DNA from: Candidatus Dormiibacterota bacterium
GTDB lineage: Bacteria > Chloroflexota > Dormibacteria > Dormibacterales > Dormibacteraceae
Assembly: GCA_003151665.1 (NCBI GenBank)
Contig: PLYD01000080.1
Coordinates: 1-33,612 of the forward strand
Direction of reading: 5' to 3'
Length of the DNA: 33,612 bases
Shown here: one piece after another, positions 1 through 8,723 of the stretch
Layout of the letters: the number at the start of each line of letters is the position of its first letter
Position numbering within the stretch: the first letter of the stretch is position 1
Program-made: the position numbers and the translations under genes
Notes under the pieces: model-generated
What the model was told of the DNA's origin: nothing
What the model saw: only the letters and a program-made list of their open reading frames with translations
The model's database searches: none

Positions 1-741
1 GAGGAGACGGGGTTCCGCATGGACCTCGATCAGCTCGAGAGCCTGGTCACGCCCAAGACGCGGATGTTGATCATCAACACGCCGCAGAACCCGACTGGGG
101 GGATTCTCACCGAGGAGGACGTCGCGTTCGTGTGCGAGCTCGCCCACAAGCACGACCTGCTGGTGGTGTCGGATGAGATTTACAGCCAGCTCGTTTACGG
201 GTTTGAGCACGTGTCGCCCTTGTCGCAGCCCGGGATGAGGGAGCGCACGGTGCTCATGGATGGGTTGTCGAAGTCGTATGCGATGACGGGGTGGCGGTTG
301 GGCTACGCGGTGGCGCCCACGGCGTTGGCCGCGAAGCTGGACCAACTGATGATCAACTCGTCGTCGTGTGCTGCCGGTTTCACGCAGATGGCGGCGATTG
401 AGGCGCTCAGCGCGCCGGAGTCGGAGCACGCGGTGCACCGGATGGTGAAGGTGTTCGAACACCGGCGTGATCTGGTGGTGGATGGGTTGAACGCGATACC
501 GGGCGTGCGGTGTGATCGGCCCCAGGGTTCGTTTTATGCGTTTCCCAACATCAAAGAGACTGGGTTTGAGGACAGGGAGCTCGCTGATCGGTTGCTTACG
601 GAGGCGGGGGTGGCCGTGCTGCCGGGGACCGCGTTCGGGGCCGCGGGCAAGGGGTACATCCGCCTGGCTTATACGCAGTCGGAGGATGAGCTGAAGCGCG
701 GGTTGAAGCAGATCAGCGATTTCATCGCAGCAAATCGCTAA
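1..741 (+). CDS. Class I/II pyridoxal-phosphate aminotransferase (AspC-like), 5' end missing
   Basis: This is the C-terminal part (about 246 residues) of a fold-type I aminotransferase; the frame is open to the left window edge, so the start lies outside. Counting from the Met at 19, visible landmarks are NPTG at 24-27, SDEIY at 51-55 (Asp binds the PLP pyridine nitrogen, Tyr its oxygen), the Schiff-base lysine K85 in GLSKSYAMTGWR, and an Arg in the late YIRLAY motif that normally binds the substrate carboxylate. The family moves amino groups between amino acids and 2-oxoacids in the cytosol. The I-gamma aspartate/aromatic aminotransferase branch fits best, but the substrate cannot be read from this fragment. 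An aromatic aminotransferase would suit the trp/tyr genes further along, though the two are not in one operon. A partial repeat copy follows the stop. Family is secure, substrate is not. Confidence 0.9.
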   Translation, partial: EETGFRMDLDQLESLVTPKTRMLIINTPQNPTGGILTEEDVAFVCELAHKHDLLVVSDEIYSQLVYGFEHVSPLSQPGMRERTVLMDGLSKSYAMTGWRLGYAVAPTALAAKLDQLMINSSSCAAGFTQMAAIEALSAPESEHAVHRMVKVFEHRRDLVVDGLNAIPGVRCDRPQGSFYAFPNIKETGFEDRELADRLLTEAGVAVLPGTAFGAAGKGYIRLAYTQSEDELKRGLKQISDFIAANR

Positions 742-751
742 GCGTCCCACG

Positions 752-868
752 GAAAAGAGAATCCGCCCGTCCGAACGAGCGATACGCGTGTGGGATGGCA
801 CGACGGGTGGTTCTGGTCCAACACAAAGGCGGTGGGGTTAGTCCGGCGAGCGAAGCGATGCCGGGTGG
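752..868. repeat. Dispersed intergenic repeat, copy A (left part)
   Basis: This stretch fills the gap between the convergent aminotransferase and DHFR-like genes. It aligns by eye with 22873-22985: shared blocks include TCCGCC near its left end, ATGGCACG, ACAAAGGCGGTGGGGT and GCGATGCCGG. The last block closes a possible hairpin, CCGGC/GCCGG, at 843-864. The similarity stops about 5 bases before the DHFR-like stop codon. It lacks the right half seen in copies B and C. No gene or tRNA was recognised in it. Confidence 0.65.
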
Positions 869-1423
869 TTATTTCGGTTTGTAGGTCAGGATGACGACGC
901 CTTCTGGGCCCACGTGCTTGGTGTCGACGAGCTGGAAGGCGGTGCGGGGTAGGCCTTCCTGGAATAGGCGCTTGCCTTGGCCGAGGACGATGGGGTAGAC
1001 CATCAGGCGGTACTCGTCCACGAGGTTGTGCTTGGCCAGGGTCTGGATGAGGTTGGCGCTGCCCGCGACGAGGATGTCGCCGCCCACCTCATTCTTTAGG
1101 CGCTTGACGTGACCCTCGAGGTCGTTCCGGATGACAGTGGAGTTGTTCCAGGTAGCGTCCTCGTCCTTGAGGGTGGTCGAGACCACGTACTTCGGCATGC
1201 CGTTCATCTTGTCGCCGAACCAGCCGGCGTCCTTCATCGTGGGCCAGGCCTTGGCGAAGCCTTGGTAGGTGATACGGCCGAGGAGTTGGGCGTCGGCGGC
1301 CTTGAGCTCGTCGCCTTTGTAGTCCTCGCCCTCTTCGCCCCGGTTGAAGTCAAAGGACCAGGAGGGGTCCTCGATCACTCCATCCAAGGTGATGAACTCA
1401 GTAACAACCAGCTTGCCCACCAT
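869..1423 (-). CDS. Dihydrofolate reductase family protein (RibD C-terminal-like)
   Basis: A 184-residue protein of the bacterial RibD_C/DHFR-like family. Landmarks are the start VVTEFITLDGVIEDP, the LLGRITYQGFA segment, the VVSTTLKD strand, GGDILVAGSANLIQTL and the ending DEYRLMVYPIVLGQGKRLF. These form the NADPH-binding DHFR fold. Members of this group are widespread, usually stand-alone and mostly uncharacterised, so real dihydrofolate or aminouracil reductase activity is not implied. I chose the ATG at 1423 because family members begin MxKLVVTEF; the reading frame runs 19 codons further upstream (to 1480), but that stretch is Arg-rich, unlike the family, and overlaps a repeat. The gene stands alone on the minus strand, flanked by repeat copies A and C that share a perfect 21-base direct repeat. 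Confidence 0.88.
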   Translation of the reverse strand: MVGKLVVTEFITLDGVIEDPSWSFDFNRGEEGEDYKGDELKAADAQLLGRITYQGFAKAWPTMKDAGWFGDKMNGMPKYVVSTTLKDEDATWNNSTVIRNDLEGHVKRLKNEVGGDILVAGSANLIQTLAKHNLVDEYRLMVYPIVLGQGKRLFQEGLPRTAFQLVDTKHVGPEGVVILTYKPK

Positions 1424-1440
1424 TTCAGGGTACTGAAAGC

Positions 1441-1643
1441 AGCCATGGTGGGGCCGGCGAGCGAAGCGATGCCGACGCACTGCATGAAGTCACTGTCGGG
1501 CGAAGTGACCGAGATGCGTGCTAGTGGCGCCTCGTGCATGAAGGCGGATGGCAGGTGGTGCAAGTTGGTCGTGAGTTCCGATTCGTGCCGCCCGATAGAG
1601 TGGTCTTCAGACGAGCGCGTGGTCCTGGGTTGCGCTGGGCGGC
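1441..1643. repeat. Dispersed intergenic repeat, copy C (core plus right part)
   Basis: Lies between the divergent DHFR-like and formate dehydrogenase genes. Positions 1454-1474 match 843-863 of copy A base for base (21 bases). The right part, with GACGAGCGCGTG at about 1611-1622 and GCGCTGGGCG at about 1632-1641, matches 23038-23080 of copy B. The middle (about 1475-1600) is longer than in B and barely alignable. It may be a degenerate mobile element, a structured RNA gene or a regulatory repeat; the sequence does not decide. Confidence 0.6.
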
Positions 1644-1655
1644 TTAGGGCCGCCC
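1637..1655 (+). promoter_or_regulatory. Perfect inverted repeat in the -35 region of the formate dehydrogenase promoter
   Basis: GGGCGGC at 1637-1643 and GCCGCCC at 1649-1655 are perfect inverted arms around a 5-base spacer. They end 6 bases before a TATATT hexamer (1662-1667). This is where a -35 element or operator would lie, and no good TTGACA-like -35 is seen. It could bind a dimeric regulator, or be the terminal hairpin of repeat copy C. Confidence 0.45.
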
Positions 1656-1661
1656 CTTCCC

Positions 1662-1667
1662 TATATT
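1662..1667 (+). promoter_or_regulatory. Putative -10 box (TATATT) of the formate dehydrogenase operon
   Basis: TATATT lies 9 bases before the ATG at 1677, and no Shine-Dalgarno is visible between them. Transcription would start at or within a few bases of the start codon, as for several other genes in this window. Confidence 0.45.
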
Positions 1668-1676
1668 GTGTCTGCG

Positions 1677-3584
1677 ATGGATGAGGGTCTCCAGCGCCTG
1701 ACCCAACCGTTGGTTCGGGACGGCGGTCGCTTGCGGCCTGCGTCGTGGGAGGAGGCTCTCGATCGGGCCGCGGCCGGGTTTGCAAAGGCTCGTGCTTTGG
1801 GTCCCAACGCTTTTGGGATGTTCAGCTGTTCCAAGACCACCAACGAGATGAACTTCATGGCGCAGAAGTTCACGCGCGTGGTCATGGGCAGCAACAACAT
1901 CGACAGTTGCAATCGGACTTGACATGCTCCAAGCGTCGCCGGTCTGGCGACAGTGTTCGGAGCCGGGGGAGGGACCTCGTCCTATCGCGAGGTTGAGCAG
2001 ACCGACCTGGTGATCCTCTGGGGCTCGAACGCTCGTGAGACGCACCCGATCTTCTTCCACCACCTATTACGTGGCGTTCGCAACGGCGCGCAGCTCATCG
2101 CTGTCGATCCCCGCCGCACCGGTTCTGCGGAATGGGCTGACGTGTGGCTTGGACTCGATGTCGGCAGTGATATCTCGCTTGCCAACGCGATGGCACGCGT
2201 GATTATCGACGAAGGGCTGGCAGACATCGGCTTCATCGCACGCGCCACCACCGGTTACGACGAGTTCGCTCGCTGCGTCGAGGCCTATTCGCTGGAGCGC
2301 GCCGAGCGCGAGACAGGTGTGCCAGCCGCCGCAATCAGAGATGTGGCGCTGGCGTTCGGGCGTGCAAAGACCGGAATGATCTGTTGGACGCTCGGGATCA
2401 CCGAGCATCACAACGCCACCGACAACGTCCTCGCGCTCATCAACCTGGCTTTGCTCACGGGTAAGGTCGGTCGGTTTGCCTGTGGGTTGAATCCCCTGCG
2501 CGGGCAGAACAATGTCCAGGGCGGGGGAGACATGGGTGCCATACCGGCGAGGTTTCCCGGTTTCCAGGACCTCGAGGAGCCGGCCATCCATACCAAGTTC
2601 ACGAGCGCGTGGGGCGGTGCGAAGTTTCCTTCGAAGAAGGGCTATCACCTCAGCGAGATGTTCGAGTCGATGGACCACGACGAGCTGAAGGCGCTCTACA
2701 TAATCGGCGAGAACCCCGCGCGCAGCGAGGCCGACCAGACTCGCGCCGTGCGCCTCCTGAGCGGCCTCGACCACCTGGTCGTGCAGGACATTTTCCTGAC
2801 GCAGACCGCTGAGCTCGCGCATGTGGTGCTCCCCGCCGCCGCGGGCTGGGCCGAGTCCGAAGGCACTGTCACCAACAGCGAGCGCCGCGTGCAGCGCGTG
2901 AGGCGTGCCCTCGATCCGCCCTCAGGGGCACGCGACGATCTCGAGCTCATCTGCGAGATCGCCACGCGCCTTGCTACCGACTGGGGTCACCCGACTGCAG
3001 AAGAGGTCTGGGACGAGTGCCGCAGCTTGTCGCCAATGCATGCCGGCATGTCCTACGCGCGGCTCGACGAGCTCGGCGGCATTCAGTGGCCGTGCCCCGA
3101 CGAATCCCACCCCGGCACCGAGTTTCTTCACGCCCGGCTCTGGAAGGACCCCATCGACGGCCCCGCCGCGCCTTTTCACGCGGTGGAGCACGATCCGCCG
3201 GTTGACCTGCTCACCGATGAGTTTCCAATTCGGCTCACCACAGGGCGGCGGCTCGATTCCTTCAACACTGGCGTGCAGACCGGCGGTTACACCTCGCCTT
3301 TGCGCACCCGCGAGGCCATCCTCATCTCGCCCTCGGACGGTGCACGCCTCGGGATCGTCGACGGAGAGAGGGTGCTCGTCAGCTCACGGCGCGGTTCGGT
3401 TGAGGTGCCGATTCGGTTCGACGCTTCCCTGCGGCCGGGCCTCGCATTCATGACCATGCACTTTCCAGACCAGGTCGCCACCAACATCCTGACCATCGAC
3501 GCCACCGATCCCAAATCCGGCACCGCCGAGTTCAAAGCGAGCGCGATCCGGATCGACAAGCTGGCCGCGGTCCCGGCCAAGTAA
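1677..3584 (+). CDS. Formate dehydrogenase, molybdopterin/selenocysteine catalytic part (split alpha subunit, C-terminal portion)
   Basis: A 635-residue protein if the in-frame TGA at 1920-1922 is read as selenocysteine (residue 82). Residues around it, NNIDSCNRT-U-HAPSVAGL, match the FdhF-type site, where Sec is followed by His and coordinates Mo or W; His83 and Arg275 (in PLRGQNNVQGGGDMG) correspond to the catalytic His and Arg. The C-terminal third (about 495-625) is the molybdopterin-dinucleotide-binding domain, starting near FPIRLTTGRRLDSFNTG. It oxidises formate to CO2 or runs in reverse, in the cytosol. The N-terminal [4Fe-4S] domain that should precede residue 1 is absent; the protein begins at the post-domain motif RLTQPLVR. 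The missing domain is at the end of the gene at 5430-6302. Start: ATG 1677 (GTG 1668 is an alternative). It is followed without a gap by the NuoEF-like gene. Confidence 0.9.
1920..1951 (+). promoter_or_regulatory. Selenocysteine UGA codon with bacterial SECIS hairpin
   Basis: TGA at 1920-1922 is in frame with both flanking parts of the catalytic subunit. After a 12-base spacer, GTCGCC (1935-1940) pairs perfectly with GGCGAC (1946-1951) around the loop GGTCT (1941-1945). The GGUCU apical loop and this distance are those of the E. coli fdhF SECIS that binds SelB. The same bases also encode the conserved SVAGLAT stretch, as expected for a bacterial SECIS inside the reading frame. Its function depends on selA, selB, selC and selD elsewhere in the genome. 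Confidence 0.88.
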
Positions 3585-5429
<1,845 letters not shown>

Positions 5430-6302
5430 ATGGCGAGCGGAGTGTTCGTCGGCCTGCCGAGGCGAATGGTCACTGTCAACATCGACGGCGAGGACGTGCA
5501 GGTCACCGAGGGCACGACGCTACTCGAGGCCTGCCGGGGCATCAACATCGACACTCCGACGCTCTGCCAGCTCGAGAACCTGACCCCGGTCAACGTGTGC
5601 CGCGTGTGCGTCGTCGAGGTCGAGGGCTCTCGGGTCCTGGTGCCCGCCTGCTCGCGCAAGGTGGAGGCGGGGATGAAGGTCCACACGGACTCCGATCGCG
5701 TGCGGCACAGCCGCCGGATGGTGCTCGAGATGCTCGCCTCGTCAGTCGATATGTCCCTGTGCGGGCCTCAGGTGCAGGGCTGGATGTCGCAATACGGCGC
5801 CGCGCCTCAGCGGTTCGGTCCTCTCGCGGCCACGGTTGCGCAGCCCGTGAAGATCGACAACGACCTGTACGTGCGCGACTACTCGCGCTGCATCCTTTGT
5901 TACAAGTGCGTCGAGGCTTGCGGGGTCGACGCTCAGAACACGTTTGCGATCGGTGTCGCCGGTCGCGGTTTCGATGCGCACATCTCCACCGAGTTCACCG
6001 TAGAGCTGCCTGAGTCGGCGTGCGTTTACTGCGGCAACTGCATCGGTGTGTGCCCCACGGGCGCCCTGATGTTCAAGAGCGAGTACGACATGCGCCAGGC
6101 CGGCACCTGGGACGAGTCGCAGCAGAAGGTGACCGAGACGGTCTGTCCCTACTGCGGCGTCGGCTGCATGCTCGAGCTGCACGTGCAGGACAACTCGATC
6201 GTGAAGGTGACCTCGCCGCTCGACCACAGCGTCACCGCCGGCCACCTGTGCTTGAAGGGCCGGTTCGGCTTCCAGTTCGTGCAGCGTCGCGGCAAGAAAT
6301 AA
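5430..6302 (+). CDS. Formate dehydrogenase iron-sulfur subunit: NuoG-like N-terminal region fused to the missing FdhA [4Fe-4S] domain
   Basis: A 290-residue electron-transfer protein. The plant-type [2Fe-2S] ferredoxin domain uses C46, C57, C60 and C74. Two ferredoxin-type [4Fe-4S] sites follow: C154/C157/C160/C164 and C198/C201/C204/C208. Residues about 235-285 are the molybdopterin-oxidoreductase [4Fe-4S] domain, with C239, C242, C246 and C274 in VCPYCGVGC and HLCLKG; Lys276 is the usual relay lysine between cluster and cofactor. It ends at GRFGFQFVQRRGKK, exactly where FdhA proteins continue into the RLTxPLIR motif that opens the gene at 1677. So the alpha subunit is encoded in two pieces in swapped order. 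The His-ligated cluster motif (HxxxCxxC) of NuoG is not seen; C111 is the only Cys between 75 and 153. ATG 5430 gives an 12-residue leader before MVTVNIDG; the ATG at 5466 is also possible. Confidence 0.88.
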   Translation: MASGVFVGLPRRMVTVNIDGEDVQVTEGTTLLEACRGINIDTPTLCQLENLTPVNVCRVCVVEVEGSRVLVPACSRKVEAGMKVHTDSDRVRHSRRMVLEMLASSVDMSLCGPQVQGWMSQYGAAPQRFGPLAATVAQPVKIDNDLYVRDYSRCILCYKCVEACGVDAQNTFAIGVAGRGFDAHISTEFTVELPESACVYCGNCIGVCPTGALMFKSEYDMRQAGTWDESQQKVTETVCPYCGVGCMLELHVQDNSIVKVTSPLDHSVTAGHLCLKGRFGFQFVQRRGKK

Positions 6303-6304
6303 AG

Positions 6305-6321
6305 GGCCGGGCACCGGCCCG
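6305..6321. terminator. Intrinsic terminator between convergent genes
   Basis: GGGCCGG (6305-6311) and CCGGCCC (6315-6321) form a perfect 7-bp stem with a 3-base loop. On the minus strand it is followed by TTTATTT, a good intrinsic terminator for the gene at 6346-6801. On the plus strand the following tract (GACCCTTTCTGTT) is poorer but could end the formate dehydrogenase operon. Confidence 0.75.
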
Positions 6322-6345
6322 ACCCTTTCTGTTGCGCCTGTTTAG

Positions 6346-6801
6346 TTAGTCGCCCGACTGTGAGTCGGTGCTGTCCTGTGCTTCGGTCGCGTCCTGCGTG
6401 TCCTGCTGGTTCTGTGTCTCGTTCTGGTCGTTGTCGGCGTTCACCTCGGTGGCGTCGTTCTCAGTCTCGGTGCCGGTGCCGGTGCCGGACGAGGTCGAGT
6501 CCTCGTTGGCCTCGGTCGTGGTCGACTCGGTCGCCTCTTCGGCGGCTACCGCAGCCTCGTGCTGAACCTTCGCGGCAAGCTTGGCCGCCTTCTTCTGCTC
6601 GGCCGCGAGCAGCGCAGCCGCCTCGGCGACGTCCTGCTTGTCCTCGATGGTGCTCATGATGCTCGCCACCCCGGACTTGCTTGGCACGTGCATGGCCGCA
6701 GCCTGAGACGTGTGCGCCATGACTGACGTGAGCGCCAGGATCACGCCTGCCCCTGCCGCGACGGTCGCAGCTCCAACCTTGATAATCCCCGTTCTACGCA
6801 A
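6346..6801 (-). CDS. Small acidic exported protein, unknown function
   Basis: A 151-residue protein not recognised as any family. It starts MRRTGIIKVGAATVAAGAGVILALTS, a basic n-region plus hydrophobic stretch (about 8-27), followed by AHTSQAAAM, a plausible signal-peptidase site. Residues about 55-90 (AEAAALLAAEQKKAAKLAAK) look like a charged Ala-rich helix, perhaps coiled coil. From about 90 to the end it is low-complexity Thr/Ser/Glu/Asp/Asn/Gln and very acidic, with a GTGTGT run from a GGTGCC-type microrepeat at about 6468-6488. TTG 6801 is chosen because a strong AGGAGG lies 8 bases upstream. The anti-sigma-position gene and sigma gene lie upstream on the same strand, about 90 bases away, so it may belong to the same regulon. 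Confidence 0.7.
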   Translation of the reverse strand: MRRTGIIKVGAATVAAGAGVILALTSVMAHTSQAAAMHVPSKSGVASIMSTIEDKQDVAEAAALLAAEQKKAAKLAAKVQHEAAVAAEEATESTTTEANEDSTSSGTGTGTETENDATEVNADNDQNETQNQQDTQDATEAQDSTDSQSGD

Positions 6802-6810
6802 TTCGAGTTC

Positions 6811-6816
6811 CTCCTC
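6811..6816 (-). promoter_or_regulatory. Shine-Dalgarno AGGAGG deciding a TTG start
   Basis: On the minus strand AGGAGG is followed by 8 bases (AACTCGAA) and then TTG at 6801. It is one of the few strong ribosome binding sites in the window and supports the TTG start of the acidic exported protein. Confidence 0.7.
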
Positions 6817-6890
6817 GGTTTGCCGGTTTTTGGGCCGGTCGATGCTTACTAACGCTCTCGCCGCTGAAAGTCGGAAGGCCCGGCCGGCGG

Positions 6891-7442
6891 TTAGTGTCCG
6901 TCGCTGCTAGTCGGGGTCGGAGACGCGTCGGATCCAACTGACGAATCGGCCCCGCCAGATGAATCGGGTGTGGGGGTGGGCTCCGGGCTTTCGCTGGGCT
7001 CCGGGCTCGGCGACGGCTCTGGCCTCTCAGTTGGTTCCGGCGACTGCTTCGGCTCGGGCTTCTGACTGGTCGAGGGAGTTGAGCGGCTCGGCACCGTCCC
7101 GTTGTCATCCGGGCTCTCCCTCGGCTCTTGCTTCGGGCTCTTTGTGGCCTTGGGCGTCGACGTGGGGAAGTGGCTGACGTTCTGGATCACGGTACCCGCG
7201 CGGTCTCGCCAGATGGCAGGGTTCGGGCTGCCGGTGGCTGCGGTGGCCGTCAGCACCGCGCCCGCGGCCACGATCGCCACGAGTGCCGGCGCAAAGCGCC
7301 ACGCCCTGCTCAATCTCTTTGCGGCGCCCATTCGATAGCGCGCGCTCGAGAGCGTTGGGGAGGGCGGCAGCACCTCGTCGAGGGCGGCTTTCAAACGCCT
7401 CTCGAGGCCAGGACCCAGCATTTCGTTCTCAGGAATCGGCAT
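6891..7442 (-). CDS. Single-pass membrane protein with Pro/Ser/Glu-rich tail in the anti-sigma position
   Basis: A 183-residue protein: a cytoplasmic N-terminal segment (1-48) with ERRLKAALDEVLPP, one hydrophobic helix at about 49-69 (FAPALVAIVAAGAVLTATAAT), then a long Pro/Ser/Thr/Glu-rich tail (about 93-183) with repeated SPEP, SPEPTP and TPTP units, probably outside the membrane. Its start overlaps the sigma factor gene by 14 bases, so the two are coupled. That layout is typical of sigma/anti-sigma pairs, but I see no HxxxCxxC zinc anti-sigma motif, so the role is inferred from position and topology only. The tail may span the cell wall or act as a flexible sensor. ATG 7442 is the natural start, even though the frame is open further upstream. 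Confidence 0.7.
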   Translation of the reverse strand: MPIPENEMLGPGLERRLKAALDEVLPPSPTLSSARYRMGAAKRLSRAWRFAPALVAIVAAGAVLTATAATGSPNPAIWRDRAGTVIQNVSHFPTSTPKATKSPKQEPRESPDDNGTVPSRSTPSTSQKPEPKQSPEPTERPEPSPSPEPSESPEPTPTPDSSGGADSSVGSDASPTPTSSDGH

Positions 7443-8031
7443 ATAACTCTCGCTCTGTGCGGGAAGACAACGCCGCTGCTGCCTCAAGTGAGAAGGCGTC
7501 GAGCCCGATCTCCGGTCCCAAGGCGGCGCGAAGCCGCTCCGCCGCCTGCCGTAGCCGGGTGCCGACCGTCCGCTCCGATACGCCCAGCGAGGCGGCGATC
7601 TCGCGGTTGTTATAGCCGTGGTAGTGCCGAAGGACAATCGCTGCCGCGAGCTTGGGGGGCAGGGTCCGAAGGGCGCCCAGCAGGTCTGGTTGCGCCGCCA
7701 CGTCTGCGGGGTCCTTGCCAGGGGACGGGCGTCCGAGGCGCCTGACGACCTCTCCTACCGACCGCAGGCGGGCCCGCCGCCTGTAGCTGATCGCGGAGTT
7801 CACCGCGATGCGGTGGATCCACGCTTCGGCCGGAGCATCGGGGCGCCAGCGCTTCCAGGCCTTGAACGCGTGGACGAAGGCATCCTGGGCGCAGTCCTCC
7901 GCCTCGGCCGGGTCCGCGAGGATGGCGACCAGCGTCCTGTAAACGCGCGGGTAGGCATTGCGGTAGAGGCGGTCGAAGTCCGCCGACGAGCCAGGTTCGT
8001 AATGGCTCGACGGGTCGGGGGGCTTCAGCAC
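7429..8031 (-). CDS. ECF-family RNA polymerase sigma factor (sigma-70 family)
   Basis: A 200-residue sigma factor. Residues about 18-85 are region 2 (FDRLYRNAYPRVYRTLVAIL, then DPAEAEDCAQDAFVHAFKAW, then AEAWIHRIAVNSAI), which binds the -10 element and core polymerase. Residues about 113-170 are region 4 with the helix-turn-helix NREIAASLGVSERTVGTRLRQA. It would redirect transcription to a small regulon, likely under control of the coupled membrane protein. I chose GTG 8031 over the more upstream start at 8157: the extra 42 residues overlap the divergent gene at 8094 and are unlike sigma factors, and TTATAT sits 6 bases before this GTG. It is transcribed divergently from the HhH-GPD gene. Confidence 0.9.
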   Translation of the reverse strand: MLKPPDPSSHYEPGSSADFDRLYRNAYPRVYRTLVAILADPAEAEDCAQDAFVHAFKAWKRWRPDAPAEAWIHRIAVNSAISYRRRARLRSVGEVVRRLGRPSPGKDPADVAAQPDLLGALRTLPPKLAAAIVLRHYHGYNNREIAASLGVSERTVGTRLRQAAERLRAALGPEIGLDAFSLEAAAALSSRTERELYADS

Positions 8032-8037
8032 GAAGGT

Positions 8038-8043
8038 ATATAA
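8038..8043 (-). promoter_or_regulatory. Putative -10 box (TTATAT) for the sigma factor gene
   Basis: On the minus strand TTATAT is followed by 6 bases (ACCTTC) and GTG 8031, so the message would be leaderless. It lies in the 62-base divergent gap and supports the GTG start. Confidence 0.5.
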
Positions 8044-8081
8044 CGGAAAGAGGTACTTCGGCTGGTGAGAGTTGGGCTTGG

Positions 8082-8087
8082 GATAAT
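8082..8087 (+). promoter_or_regulatory. Putative -10 box (GATAAT) for the HhH-GPD gene
   Basis: GATAAT is followed by 6 bases and GTG 8094. No Shine-Dalgarno is present, so a leaderless message starting at or near the GTG is likely. Confidence 0.5.
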
Positions 8088-8093
8088 GCACAT

Positions 8094-8642
8094 GTGCCAA
8101 TCGTCTGGACCGAGGATCCTGAAGCCAACCGCCTGCTTGAGACCGATCCTTTGGCATTGCTCATCGGTTTGGTCCTCGATCAGCAGGTAAAGATGGAGAA
8201 GGCTTTCAGCGGGCCCTACGTACTGAAGCAGCGGCTTGGCCACCTCGACGCCCGCAAGATCGCGGCCATGGACCCTGACAAGCTCGGCGCCGTGTTCCGC
8301 GAGCGGCCCGCGCTGCATCGGTTTCCCGGCAGCATGGCGCAACGCGTTCAGGCCCTGTGCCAGACAGTCGTGAAGGAGTACGGGGGCGATGCTGCCGCGG
8401 TCTGGACCGAGGCGCGGGATGGCGACGATCTTGCGATCAGGATCAAGAAGCTGCCTGGGTTTGGGGACATGAAGGTCAAGATCCTGGTGTCCGTGCTGGC
8501 CAAGAAGTTCGGGGTCAAGCCGGCGGGGTGGGAGAAGCACGCGGCGAATTGGCACACGGTGGCCGACGTGGATTCCGAAGAAACGATGGCGGAGGCGCGC
8601 GTGGTCAAGCGTGAGATGAAGGCCAAGGCGAAACAGGGTTAG
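8094..8642 (+). CDS. HhH-GPD base-excision-repair family protein (TIGR03252-like)
   Basis: A 182-residue protein of the helix-hairpin-helix/GPD fold used by DNA glycosylases such as endonuclease III and AlkA. The opening hydrophobic helix LALLIGLVLDQQV (about 20-32) and the hairpin with its neighbours, RIKKLPGFGDMKVKILVSVL (116-135), are followed by KKFGVKPAGWEK (137-148). It resembles the uncharacterised HhH-GPD subfamily common in Actinobacteria. No FeS-cluster cysteines like those of EndoIII are present, and the catalytic residue cannot be assigned with confidence. The C-terminus is Lys-rich (VKREMKAKAKQG). Start is GTG 8094; ATG 8092 is out of frame. Confidence 0.85.
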   Translation: MPIVWTEDPEANRLLETDPLALLIGLVLDQQVKMEKAFSGPYVLKQRLGHLDARKIAAMDPDKLGAVFRERPALHRFPGSMAQRVQALCQTVVKEYGGDAAAVWTEARDGDDLAIRIKKLPGFGDMKVKILVSVLAKKFGVKPAGWEKHAANWHTVADVDSEETMAEARVVKREMKAKAKQG

Positions 8643-8723
8643 CGATCTGATAACGTTTGCGCTCCGGCGCGGCCACAGGGAGTCGCGCGGATAGGTCAGT
8701 TGAGATGAGGTCTAGATGAGCGA

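Noticed and set aside
843..1474. Direct repeats as a CRISPR array or integron attC pair
   Set aside because: Only two perfect units 611 bases apart, no spacers of regular length, no cas genes or integrase, and attC core sites were not seen.
1109..1684. Open frame of 191 codons on the plus strand
   Set aside because: Antisense to the DHFR-like gene and crossing repeat copy C; no family resemblance.
1920..1922. In-frame TGA as a nonsense mutation splitting the formate dehydrogenase gene
   Set aside because: The frame is unbroken on both sides, the residues match the Sec site of the family, and a SECIS-type hairpin follows at the correct distance.
6468..6488. GGTGCC tandem as a microsatellite or regulatory repeat
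   Set aside because: It lies inside the acidic exported protein and encodes a short Gly-Thr alternation; likely coding low complexity.
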